DNA from: Comamonadaceae bacterium
Lineage (GTDB): Bacteria > Pseudomonadota > Gammaproteobacteria > Burkholderiales > Burkholderiaceae_C
Assembly: GCA_027488735.1 (NCBI GenBank)
Contig: JAIYBB010000004.1
Location: forward strand, 62,001-126,000
Length of the DNA: 64,000 nt
Direction: 5' to 3'
Shown here: positions 40,135 to 49,089 of the stretch, one piece after another
Numbering within the stretch: position 1 is the stretch's first letter
Layout: each line of letters starts with the position of its first letter
The notes under the pieces: model-generated
The model's input: the letters and a program-made list of their open reading frames with translations, nothing else
Databases searched by the model: none
What the model was told of the DNA's origin: nothing
Position numbers and translations under genes: made by a program

Positions 40135-40563
40135 ATGCAATTATTTTCATTCATACGAAGCGTTGTGACAGTTGTTTGGCTGAGCGGCATGGCCGTTGGC
40201 AGTGCGCAGGCCGAATGGACTGAATTGATGAAAGACGATGACATCACCTATGTGTGGGACAAGGACTCGGTGCGTGCAGTTCATGTGAGCCGTATCGCTT
40301 GGACCATGACCCTATTGACCGCCAAAGGCGTCAAAGCGCCGAATGGCGAGGAATACCAGTCGTCCATGGCGCGTTGGCGCGTCAATTGCAAAACTGATTC
40401 GTTCGTCAAGCTCTCTGAGAGCTTTTACGCCAAGGCAGATGGCAAAGGCCGCGAGGTGGCTTTTTACGAAGCTGCGGACTGGCGTCCACGCGACGCGGCG
40501 ATTCGTCCGGGCTCGTACCTGTCACTCTTGAAAAAACAGATTTGTACTAGCGCTCAATCCTGA
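40135..40563 (+). CDS. Exported surface-adhesin-E-like protein
   Basis: A 142-residue protein with a Sec signal peptide ending near SAQA (residues 22-25). The mature part WTELMKDDDITYVWDKDSVR resembles the surface-adhesin E family (Haemophilus protein E) and its many small betaproteobacterial relatives, with a pair of cysteines (near 81 and 137) that could form a disulfide. A role in adhesion is not implied by sequence alone. The start is at 40135. Located 34 bases before comEC. Confidence 0.75.
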   Translation: MQLFSFIRSVVTVVWLSGMAVGSAQAEWTELMKDDDITYVWDKDSVRAVHVSRIAWTMTLLTAKGVKAPNGEEYQSSMARWRVNCKTDSFVKLSESFYAKADGKGREVAFYEAADWRPRDAAIRPGSYLSLLKKQICTSAQS

Positions 40564-40597
40564 CCTTCACTATTAGAGTGACATGTCTGTGCGGTAA

Positions 40598-43042
40598 ATG
40601 CCCGGCAGACATGAAAGGATGAGTTTGCACGCACTCGGCGGTCCGGCACCTGGTTTGCTCGCGTGGGCGGCCGGTACATTTATCCAACTGTTTCAACCCC
40701 TACTGTGGCCGCTGGGTCATTACGCAGCGATAGGTGTTGTCAGCGCAAGCGCTTGGTTGGTGAGCCACTTTCTGATCAGTCTGCGCTTGGTTTATCCCGC
40801 ACACCATGTGTGCTTGCGCATGGTGTGCGTTGCGTGCGTGGCATTTGCCCTCACGGGTTGGCGTGCGGTGAATTTTCAACAGCAATCGTTGTTGCCGGCG
40901 CTCGAAGGGGTTGACCTGTGGGTCACTGGTGTGGTGGCAGAGATGCCGCAGAGCAGGGCGGATGGCGTTCGCTTCAAGTTCAAGGTTGAGCAAGCCTTGC
41001 GACACGACGATGGCAATCCAGTTCAATTGCCAGATTCGCTCAGTCTGGGTTGGTACAGCGGCAGCTTCGATAGCGAGGCCAAGGCGTTGCCTGCACTTCG
41101 GGCCGGAGAGCGCTGGCGCATGCCCGTGCGACTCAAACGCCCTCATGGTTTGGTCAACCCGGCTGGGTTTGATGCCGAATTGTGGATGTGGTCGCAAGGC
41201 TTGCAAGCCAGCGGCCATGTGCGCGAGGTCCACATACCGCAGCGCTTGGGCAGCACATGGCATGCCTTGGTGGAGCAATGGCGTCAGTCCACCCGCGAGG
41301 CTATGTACCGTGCGGTCGGCGACAGCCGTTGGGCAGGGCAAATGGCAGCCTTGCTGATAGGTGATCAGTCCAGTATCAACACCAAAGACTGGGAGGTGTT
41401 TCAGCGCACAGGCATTGCCCATTTGATGAGTATTTCGGGCTTGCACATTACCGTGTGGGCGTTGATCGCGCGCCGTTTGGTCAGCGTGATTTGGCGACAC
41501 AGCGATCTGCTGGGTCGTTCGTGGTGTTTGCGTTATCCGGCAGTGCTGGCGGGCTTATGGGGCGGTTTGTGTTTTGCTTGGGCGTATGCATTGTTCAGCG
41601 GTTGGGGCGTGCCTGCGCAACGTACCGTGTGCATGTTGACTGTGGTCAGTTTGTTGCAATGGCGAGCTTGTCGCTGGCCGGTGTGGGAGTGCTGGTTTTT
41701 GGCGGCAGCAGCGGTAGGTGTGTGGGACCCGTGGGCGTTGTTGCAGCCCGGGTTTTGGTTGAGCTTTGTGGCGGTAGGTGTGTTGTTTTTAATACCGCAA
41801 CAGTCGCAAATTTCGCTGGCGAGCAGCTTAGTTTTGGCTTCAATGTGGCAACGTGTCAAAGGCCATTTGCAACAACTGTGGCGCGAACAATGGTGGTTGA
41901 CACTCGCCCTGACACCGCTGACCTTGTGGTTGTTTCAACAGGTCAGTGTGGTGGGCCTAGGGGTCAATTTGTTGGCTATTCCTTGGGTCACGCTGGTGGT
42001 CATACCTTTGGCCTTTGCCGGTCTGCTGTGGTCGCCGTTGTGGCAAGTCGGTGGTTTGGCGTTGCAAGCGCTGATGTCCATGCTGGAGCCCTTGTCTTCT
42101 TTGCCATGGGCGGTCTGGCGCAGTGCCGCTCCCCCTTGGTGGCTAGGTTTGTTGGGTCTGGTGGGTGGTGTGGTGTGGATTCGTTATCGGCAGCTTGTTG
42201 CGCGGGCTGTCGCATTGGTGTGTTGGTTACCCATGTTGCTGTGGCAATCGCCACGGCCCGTACCTGGCGCGGTTCAATTGTTGTTTGCAGATGTCGGACA
42301 AGGCAACGCAGTACTGGTGCGAACCGCGCAACACAGTTTGATGTTCGATACCGGCCCACGTTTTGGTGTGGACAGCGACGCGGGACAACGTGTGTTGTTG
42401 CCTGTGTTGCAGCACATGGACGAGCGCATTGACGCTTTGGTACTGAGCCACCAAGACAGCGACCACACAGGTGGCGTTTTAAGCCTGAAGGCACAGCATT
42501 CACAGGCCTTGGTCTGGTCTTCCATCACACAAGACCATTGGTTGTCGCAACGACTTGACATGCAGCAATGCAGCGCTGGACAACGCTGGCAATGGGATGG
42601 CGTGTTGTTTGAATTTATCCACCCCTTGGCCAGCGATTACGACAAACCATTCAGCCCGAACGCGCGCAGTTGTGTGTTGCGCATACAAGCCCAAGGCCAA
42701 ACGGTGTTGCTGACGGCAGACATTGAAGCGCTGCAGGAGCAGGCCTTGTTGCAACGCATGGGTGTGGCACTCAAGGCCGATGTGTTGCTGGTGCCGCACC
42801 ACGGCAGCAAAACTTCATCCACGCAAGGTTTCATCGACACGGTGCAACCGCGTTGGGCCTTGTTCCAACATGGGTACCGCAATCGCTACGGCCACCCCGC
42901 TCCAGAGGTGGTGCAACGCTATGCGTCACGCGGCATTCGCATGTTGCATTCCCCGTCTTGCGGCGCCATGCATTGGAGCAGTGATCAACCGCAAGAGGTA
43001 CTGTGTCAACGGGATTTAGATAAGCGGTATTGGCGCTTCTGA
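40598..43042 (+). CDS. comEC: DNA-uptake channel protein ComEC/Rec2
   Basis: An 814-residue inner-membrane protein that conducts single-stranded DNA into the cytoplasm during natural transformation. N-terminal hydrophobic segments and the extracellular DUF4131 region (about 60-225), the competence-domain spans with HLMSISGLHITVWA (about 275-290), and a C-terminal metallo-beta-lactamase-like domain from DVGQGNAVLV (about 565) with LSHQDSDHTGG and PHHGSKTSS. All parts appear intact. The start may instead be the ATG at 40619 (MSLHALGG). Other competence genes are not in view. Confidence 0.93.
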   Translation: MPGRHERMSLHALGGPAPGLLAWAAGTFIQLFQPLLWPLGHYAAIGVVSASAWLVSHFLISLRLVYPAHHVCLRMVCVACVAFALTGWRAVNFQQQSLLPALEGVDLWVTGVVAEMPQSRADGVRFKFKVEQALRHDDGNPVQLPDSLSLGWYSGSFDSEAKALPALRAGERWRMPVRLKRPHGLVNPAGFDAELWMWSQGLQASGHVREVHIPQRLGSTWHALVEQWRQSTREAMYRAVGDSRWAGQMAALLIGDQSSINTKDWEVFQRTGIAHLMSISGLHITVWALIARRLVSVIWRHSDLLGRSWCLRYPAVLAGLWGGLCFAWAYALFSGWGVPAQRTVCMLTVVSLLQWRACRWPVWECWFLAAAAVGVWDPWALLQPGFWLSFVAVGVLFLIPQQSQISLASSLVLASMWQRVKGHLQQLWREQWWLTLALTPLTLWLFQQVSVVGLGVNLLAIPWVTLVVIPLAFAGLLWSPLWQVGGLALQALMSMLEPLSSLPWAVWRSAAPPWWLGLLGLVGGVVWIRYRQLVARAVALVCWLPMLLWQSPRPVPGAVQLLFADVGQGNAVLVRTAQHSLMFDTGPRFGVDSDAGQRVLLPVLQHMDERIDALVLSHQDSDHTGGVLSLKAQHSQALVWSSITQDHWLSQRLDMQQCSAGQRWQWDGVLFEFIHPLASDYDKPFSPNARSCVLRIQAQGQTVLLTADIEALQEQALLQRMGVALKADVLLVPHHGSKTSSTQGFIDTVQPRWALFQHGYRNRYGHPAPEVVQRYASRGIRMLHSPSCGAMHWSSDQPQEVLCQRDLDKRYWRF

Positions 43043-43064
43043 TTTATTTGCAGCAACAGGTTGT

Positions 43065-44156
43065 TCAGCCTTTTCTGCCCGTTGCCATCAAACTGTCAAA
43101 CGGCATTTCACAGAACTGCGACCACAGCACATACTCGTCTCTGAACTTGGACCATGGGCCGTGAATCTTTTTAAACGCCGGACTGGTGTCGATCATCTCG
43201 GTCATGAATTGCTGGTTGGCTTTGTAGCAAGCCTGCAATATTTCAGGTGAAAAACGTTTGAGCTGCGCGCCGTTGCTGATGAGCCGGCGCAAGGCGGCAG
43301 GGTTGGTGGCATCGTACTTGGCGGTAGACCACTGGTTGGCCTCGGCGGCTGCGATTTTCAACACCGCTTTGTATTCGGCAGGCAAAGCATTAAACGCTTT
43401 TTGGTTGACGAACAAGGACAGCGTGGCCGAGCCTTCCCACCATCCAGGGTAGTAATAGTATTTCGCCACTTTGTTCAGGCTGAGATGTTCGTCATCAGCC
43501 GGACCGACAAATTCGGCAGCATCAATCACACCTTTTTCCAGCGCTTGGTACAAGTCGCCGGGTGGTAACTGTTGTGCCACTACACCGAGCTTGGCCAATA
43601 CTTTGCCCGCCAGACCACCCACGCGCATTTTCAAACCATTGAAGTCGGCTGCGGTCTTTATTTCCTTGCGGTACCAACCCGCCATTTGTGCCCCGGTATT
43701 GCCCACAGGCATGGCGGTGACGCCGTAGTTGGCATAAAACTCATTCAGCAATTCAATGCCGCCACCCACATACATCCACGCGTTTTGCGCGCGTGTACCC
43801 ATGCCGAAGGGGAGGGCAGTGCCAAAGCCAAACGCCGGGTCTTTGCCGATATAAAAATAGCTGGCACTGTGACCTGCCTCGACGGTGCCGTTTTGCACAC
43901 CGTCCAACACTTGCAACGCGGGCAGCAATTCGCCAGCCGCATGCAGACTGATTCTGAAACGTCCTCCGGTCAGTTCGCCTACGCGTTTGCACATCATGTC
44001 GACCGCGCCGTAAATCGTGTCCAAAGATTTTGGATAGCTAGAGGCCAGCCGCCAGCGGATTTCAGGCCGTGAGGATTGCGCGATGGCCGGGGCGGCGAGG
44101 GCAGTTGCGGCTGTCGCGCCGATCGCGCTGCGGGTGAGAAAGTTTCTGCGTTGCAT
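43065..44156 (-). CDS. TRAP-transporter periplasmic binding protein (DctP/TakP-like)
   Basis: A 363-residue solute receptor. The N terminus has a twin-arginine signal: QRRNFLTRSAIGATAATALA, then AAPAIA. The mature part starts IRWRLASSYPKSLDTIYG, as in the TakP group that binds alpha-keto acids, and ends with FCEMPFDSL. The start at 44156 (MQRRNFL) fits. No TRAP membrane genes are near, so it is an orphan. It lies 65 bases downstream of cphA on the same strand and may be transcribed with it. Confidence 0.9.
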   Translation of the reverse strand: MQRRNFLTRSAIGATAATALAAPAIAQSSRPEIRWRLASSYPKSLDTIYGAVDMMCKRVGELTGGRFRISLHAAGELLPALQVLDGVQNGTVEAGHSASYFYIGKDPAFGFGTALPFGMGTRAQNAWMYVGGGIELLNEFYANYGVTAMPVGNTGAQMAGWYRKEIKTAADFNGLKMRVGGLAGKVLAKLGVVAQQLPPGDLYQALEKGVIDAAEFVGPADDEHLSLNKVAKYYYYPGWWEGSATLSLFVNQKAFNALPAEYKAVLKIAAAEANQWSTAKYDATNPAALRRLISNGAQLKRFSPEILQACYKANQQFMTEMIDTSPAFKKIHGPWSKFRDEYVLWSQFCEMPFDSLMATGRKG

Positions 44157-44221
44157 TGTTTTTGTCTCCTTGTTTGGCGGCGCTGGCATCTGGTCAAAGA
44201 GCAGCCCAAGATAAATATCTG

Positions 44222-46801
44222 CTATGCCTGCTCCGCCACCCGCTTGCTGATATGCGCCAGTGCTTCTTCCACTTGGTCTATCAATATCAAACACAAATCG
44301 CCGGGGTTTAATTTGTCAAGCGCATAGTCGATGGCGATGAACTCACCTTGTATTTCCGCAATGTCGCGGGTCAGCGTGGCGTCTTTCAAACCCTGGCGTA
44401 ACAGCGCGATCACTTCGCCATTAGCACGCCCCCTTTGGCAGGCGTCCTCAAACAGCACCACGCGTTCAAATGCATCCCCGATCACCCGGGTTTGCTCGCG
44501 AATATCTTCATCGCGCCGGTCACCGGCACCACTGATGACCACGCTGCGTTCTTTGGCCGGTAAGTTGGTGACGGCTTGCACCAATGCTTTGATGGCGTCA
44601 GGGTTGTGTCCATAGTCGGCAATGATGGTGGCACCCTTGTAGCTGAACATATTGAAGCGACCAGGGACCGCCTCAGTATCACTGACAAAAGTGGACAAGC
44701 CTTGACAAATAGTGGTCCACGGCAAATGGATGGCCCATGCGGCACCGATAGCAGCCATGGCGTTTTCCACCTGAAAACCGATGGCGCCGTTTTGTGTCAA
44801 TGGCACTTCTTGCAAAGTCATACGCACTTGCTGTGCACCTTCTTGCGCGACGATATGTCCGTCTTGCACACACAGCACGCGCTTGCCTTGGGCGCGGTGC
44901 GTGGCCAACACCGGATGGTGCGGGTCAACTGCAAAAAACGTGACTTGCCCCGGGCAACTCGACGCCATGGCAGCGACCATCGGGTCGCTGGCGTTCAACA
45001 CGGCCATGCCATTGGGCGCGACGTTTTGCACGATGACGCGCTTGAGCACTGCCAAGTCTTCCACGGTGCTGATGTAGTTCAAACCCAGGTGATCGCCTGC
45101 GCCTATATTAGTGACGACAGCCACCTGACAGCGGTCAAACGCCAAGCCTTCGCGCAACATGCCGCCGCGCGCGGTCTCAAGCACCGCTGCGTCCACGTCC
45201 GGATGCATGAGCACGCTGCGTGCGCTGCGCGGGCCACTGCAGTCGCCGGTGTCGAGTTGCAAACCGTTGACAAACACGCCATCGGTGTTGGTCATGCCGG
45301 TGCGTAAACCGCTGGTGCGCAAGAGGTGCGCGCACAAACGCACTGTGGTGGTTTTGCCGTTGGTGCCGGTGACGGCAATCAACGGAATACGACCGTCTTG
45401 CCCGTTGGCAAACATGGTGTCGATGATGGCGCTGCCGACATCGCGGCCCTTGCCGAAGGAGGGTTGCAAATGCATGCGCAAACCGGGTGCGGCGTTCACC
45501 TCAACGATGCCGCCATTTTGTTCTTCCAAAGGCTTGATGACTGATTCACACACCACGTCCACACCACACACATCCAGGCCGACCATTTGCGCGGCCATGA
45601 CCGCACGCGCTGCCACCTCGGGGTGCACGTCGTCGGTCACGTCGGTGGCAGTGCCGCCGGTAGACAAATTGGCGTTGTTGCGCAACACCACCCGTGTCCC
45701 TTTGAGCGGCACGCTGTCGGCATCAAAGCCTTGCTCTTTCAAGCGCGCCACGGCAATGTCGTCAAAGCGGATTTTGGTGAGCGATGTGGCGTGACCGTCG
45801 CCACGGCGTGGGTCTGCATTGACTTTCTCAACCAATTGACGCACGGAGGATGTGCCGTCGCCCACCACCAACGGCGGTTCACGGCGTGCAGCGGCGACCA
45901 TGCGGTCACCGACCACCAGCAAACGGTAATCGCTGCCCGGCAAAAAACTCTCGACCATGATGTCGTCGCGGTATTCCAACGCGTTGTTGAATGCCTGCAT
46001 CACTTCTTCGCGGGTGCGGATGTTGACCACCACCCCTTTGCCTTGGTTGCCGTCGCGCGGTTTGACCACCACAGGCAGGCCAATGTCTTGTGCTGCCGCC
46101 CACGCGTCTTCTGCGCTGTGCACAGGACGGCCGCGCGGCACGGGGACGCCTGCGGCCATCAACAGTTTTTTGCTGAGTTCTTTGTCTTGCGCGATGGATT
46201 CGGCGATGGCGCTGCTCGCATCTGTTTCCGCAGCTTGTATGCGACGTAGTTTGCTGCCCCAACCGAATTGCACCAAGCTGGCATCGGTGAGTCTGCGAAA
46301 TGGAATACCACGGGCCAATGCAGCGTTCACGATGGCTCCAGTGGAGGGTCCAAGGCGAATGTCTTCGTCTAGTTCGCGCAAGGTGTTCAATGCTGCGTCC
46401 ACATCAAAGTTGCCAGATGTGAAGGCGGCTGTGCAAAGTTTCTCAGCCAGTTGCATCGCAAGCTTGCCAACATGCTCTACCGAGTACTCGACCACCACTT
46501 GAAACAATCCTGCCTCAGGAGTGGGTGTGGTGCGGCTGAATGTCACTGGGCATCCAGCTTGTATTTGCAAATGCAATACCGTGGCCTCTAGTGCATGGGC
46601 CATGCCCAACTGTGCGTCGCTTTCGGTTGGTTGTAAACGACCTAAACCAGGGAACATGTGTCGCAGGCGTTTTTCGTAGGCTTGCTGATCTGCACTCAGA
46701 TCACTCTCAAGACCGGGCGTGCAGCGCACCATGGCTTCGATGGCGGTATGGCGCGTCCACAAATTGGGGCCGCGCAGTGCGCGAATGCGGGTGACTTCCA
46801 T
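44222..46801 (-). CDS. cphA: Cyanophycin synthetase (CphA1-type)
   Basis: An 859-residue enzyme polymerising Asp and Arg into cyanophycin, a nitrogen and carbon store. Three parts: an N domain (1-160), an ATP-grasp domain (about 165-465; VVVKPRDGNQGKGV at 244-257) that adds Asp, and a Mur-ligase-like domain with the P-loop GTNGKT at 479-484 and a late VPGRFNMF and YGHNPDA that adds Arg. Both ATP sites look intact. The N-domain metal motif HxxEH is HALEA here (His69, Glu72, Ala73), one His short. The ATG overlaps the upstream synthetase stop (TGATG). Confidence 0.95.
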   Translation of the reverse strand: MEVTRIRALRGPNLWTRHTAIEAMVRCTPGLESDLSADQQAYEKRLRHMFPGLGRLQPTESDAQLGMAHALEATVLHLQIQAGCPVTFSRTTPTPEAGLFQVVVEYSVEHVGKLAMQLAEKLCTAAFTSGNFDVDAALNTLRELDEDIRLGPSTGAIVNAALARGIPFRRLTDASLVQFGWGSKLRRIQAAETDASSAIAESIAQDKELSKKLLMAAGVPVPRGRPVHSAEDAWAAAQDIGLPVVVKPRDGNQGKGVVVNIRTREEVMQAFNNALEYRDDIMVESFLPGSDYRLLVVGDRMVAAARREPPLVVGDGTSSVRQLVEKVNADPRRGDGHATSLTKIRFDDIAVARLKEQGFDADSVPLKGTRVVLRNNANLSTGGTATDVTDDVHPEVAARAVMAAQMVGLDVCGVDVVCESVIKPLEEQNGGIVEVNAAPGLRMHLQPSFGKGRDVGSAIIDTMFANGQDGRIPLIAVTGTNGKTTTVRLCAHLLRTSGLRTGMTNTDGVFVNGLQLDTGDCSGPRSARSVLMHPDVDAAVLETARGGMLREGLAFDRCQVAVVTNIGAGDHLGLNYISTVEDLAVLKRVIVQNVAPNGMAVLNASDPMVAAMASSCPGQVTFFAVDPHHPVLATHRAQGKRVLCVQDGHIVAQEGAQQVRMTLQEVPLTQNGAIGFQVENAMAAIGAAWAIHLPWTTICQGLSTFVSDTEAVPGRFNMFSYKGATIIADYGHNPDAIKALVQAVTNLPAKERSVVISGAGDRRDEDIREQTRVIGDAFERVVLFEDACQRGRANGEVIALLRQGLKDATLTRDIAEIQGEFIAIDYALDKLNPGDLCLILIDQVEEALAHISKRVAEQA

Positions 46802-49005
46802 CAGGCGTTTTTCCTTGCTAGGTCAATATTGGCGATGGCCGCGGGTTGCCCGTAGTTTTTCAAACCAGCGCGAATCAAGTCGGGTGTCATGTCCAGCGCC
46901 CAAGCCACTGCCACTGAAGCAAGCAGATTGTGCGTGCTTAGCTTGCCGTCGCTCAGGTGTTTGGCGATGGCCGGAAAATCCAGTTGCAGCAAACTGTGTT
47001 CATGTGTGCCGCGAGACATCATCACCTGGCCGTTTGAAAAATACACAGCGCGTCCTTGTTTTGCCAAATGTGCTTGTATGCAGGCGTTGTGCGCATCGTT
47101 GGCGTAATAAATGACTTCTCCATCGCACAAATCGGCCAGTTCAACCACGGCTTCATCTTCGGCGTTTAGCACGGCAGCGCCCTCGGGCAACACCAGGTCA
47201 ATTTGGGTGCGCACCACGCTACGCACTTGCTCGGGCGTGAGGATGTCGTGGTCTTGCAAGCCGATGTGGTCCGGCATGTCGGTGAGCACCCCGACATGGC
47301 AGCGGTCATAAGGCAAGCCTTCTTCTAACACTTGCAGTGGCGTGTTTTCAAACACGGCTGCGTCCAACGAGCGGTTGATCAGCAAACGCTGACTGGCTTC
47401 AAACACCCGTGCGTCTTTCGGATCAACCAAGCGTTGGTTCATGAAAAGACCACGCGATGACGCCAACCCCGTGCGCTTGCCGGACAAATGGATCAGCCAA
47501 TTGACCAGATGCGCCAGTTCTGTGGTGTGGTTGCGCCCCATGATGCCCACCACCGGAATGCGCGTGGGTTGTTTGGCGTCAAATAAATGCGCAACGATGT
47601 CTTTGCCTACCGGTCTTGGTTTGCCAATGGCAGGTTTCAAATGCATGAGCAAGCCCGGGCCTGCGTTAACCTCAACCACCGCGCCACCTTGCTCGTGCAA
47701 GGGTTTGCCAATGTCTTGTGCCACCAAGTCAATGCCAGCGATATCTAAACCGACCACACGTGCTGCCAGCACCACCAGAGCAGCGACTTGCGGGTGTACG
47801 TTGTCGGTGACATCAATGCCCATGTTGCCGGTGCGCTGCACCACAACCACACGGTCTTTTGCGGGAATGCTTTGAGCCCCTAGTCCCTGGCGTTGCAATT
47901 CAAGCACGGCAGTGGGGAGGTCATTTAATCGAATGGTGTCCAGCGGATAGTCTTCTTCTTCGCCGCGTCTTGGGTCAGAGTTGATTTGCAATTCAATCAA
48001 TGCTTCAACCGTGTGCAAGCCGTCACCAACAATGCGCGCGGTTTCGCCGCGTGAGGCTGCCACGACTTGGTTGCCGACCACCAGCAGCCGGTGCTCATCA
48101 CCCGGAATAAAGCGCTCGACCATGACATCGGTGCCTTCGCGTTGCGCCACCAAAAACGCGGCCTCAATGTCTTCACGTTGGCGCAAGTCCAGCGCCACGC
48201 CACGGCCATGGTTGGCGTCGGTGGGTTTGACCACCACCGGCAGACCGATGTCTTGCGCCACTTCCCATGCCTCATGCGAAGAATTCACCACCTCGCCTGC
48301 GGGAATAGGAACACCGCATTGGCTGAGTAACGATTTGGTCAGGTCTTTGTCGCTAGAAATACTTTCAGCAATGGCACTGGTGCGATCGGTTTCAGCGGTC
48401 CAAATGCGCCGCTGGAACGACCCGTAGCCGAGTTGCACCAAATTGCCCGAGGTCAGCCTGATGGAGGGGATGCGAAGGTCGGTGGCGGCATCCACAATGC
48501 ATGCAGTGCTTGGCCCCAAGCACAGGCGGTCGACCAAACCTTTGAGTTTGCTGACAGTGTCTTTGAGGTCAAACGCGGTGTTGTTGATGGCCGCCATCAC
48601 CAAGTCGCGGGCAGCGAGCATGCTTTCTTTGCCCACTTCCTCCTGACGGGTGCGTATCACGACTTTGTAGACACCGCGTTGACTGGTCTCACGCGCTTTG
48701 CCAAAACCCACTTGCATGCCCGCCAAGGTTTGCAATTCAATCGCCACGTGTTCCATGATGTGTCCGCACCATGTGCCTTCGTTGAGACGTTGTAAAAATC
48801 CGCCGCGCTCACCTATGCCGCATCGGTGCTCGACCATGCCGGGCAACCAAGCATTTAAACGTTCGACAAAACCGGGCAGTGTGTGTGAGGGGTGGTCTTC
48901 CAACTTACCTAAGTCGACCCAAGCTTCTATGACAGGTCGGTAGGTCCATACATTGGGGCCGCGCAAATAACGCATGCGCAAGATGGCGATATCAGGAAAT
49001 GTCAT
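46801..49005 (-). CDS. Short cyanophycin synthetase (CphA2-like)
   Basis: A 734-residue relative of the downstream CphA1. The N domain keeps the metal motif HIMEH (His82, Glu85, His86; GHIMEHVAIELQ). The ATP-grasp domain is intact (VVVKPTDANHGRGV at 257-270). The Mur-type P-loop is degraded to GIMGRNHTTE (487-496), lacking the Lys, and the protein ends about 125 residues early, without the C-terminal Mur domain. CphA2 of cyanobacteria, which lacks the C-terminal domain, is known to join preformed beta-Asp-Arg dipeptides; that this protein does the same is inferred. Confidence 0.9.
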   Translation of the reverse strand: MTFPDIAILRMRYLRGPNVWTYRPVIEAWVDLGKLEDHPSHTLPGFVERLNAWLPGMVEHRCGIGERGGFLQRLNEGTWCGHIMEHVAIELQTLAGMQVGFGKARETSQRGVYKVVIRTRQEEVGKESMLAARDLVMAAINNTAFDLKDTVSKLKGLVDRLCLGPSTACIVDAATDLRIPSIRLTSGNLVQLGYGSFQRRIWTAETDRTSAIAESISSDKDLTKSLLSQCGVPIPAGEVVNSSHEAWEVAQDIGLPVVVKPTDANHGRGVALDLRQREDIEAAFLVAQREGTDVMVERFIPGDEHRLLVVGNQVVAASRGETARIVGDGLHTVEALIELQINSDPRRGEEEDYPLDTIRLNDLPTAVLELQRQGLGAQSIPAKDRVVVVQRTGNMGIDVTDNVHPQVAALVVLAARVVGLDIAGIDLVAQDIGKPLHEQGGAVVEVNAGPGLLMHLKPAIGKPRPVGKDIVAHLFDAKQPTRIPVVGIMGRNHTTELAHLVNWLIHLSGKRTGLASSRGLFMNQRLVDPKDARVFEASQRLLINRSLDAAVFENTPLQVLEEGLPYDRCHVGVLTDMPDHIGLQDHDILTPEQVRSVVRTQIDLVLPEGAAVLNAEDEAVVELADLCDGEVIYYANDAHNACIQAHLAKQGRAVYFSNGQVMMSRGTHEHSLLQLDFPAIAKHLSDGKLSTHNLLASVAVAWALDMTPDLIRAGLKNYGQPAAIANIDLARKNA

Positions 49006-49089
49006 GAGGGTAAGACTTGTGTGTGCGGAGCAAGAAACTGGGAGTGAGGCAGGGTTAGAATGGTTTCACTGTAGGTCATCATAAAAAGA

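Noticed and set aside
41455-42432. 325-codon ORF in another frame of comEC
   Set aside because: comEC is intact in its own frame with all domains; the second frame has no motif.
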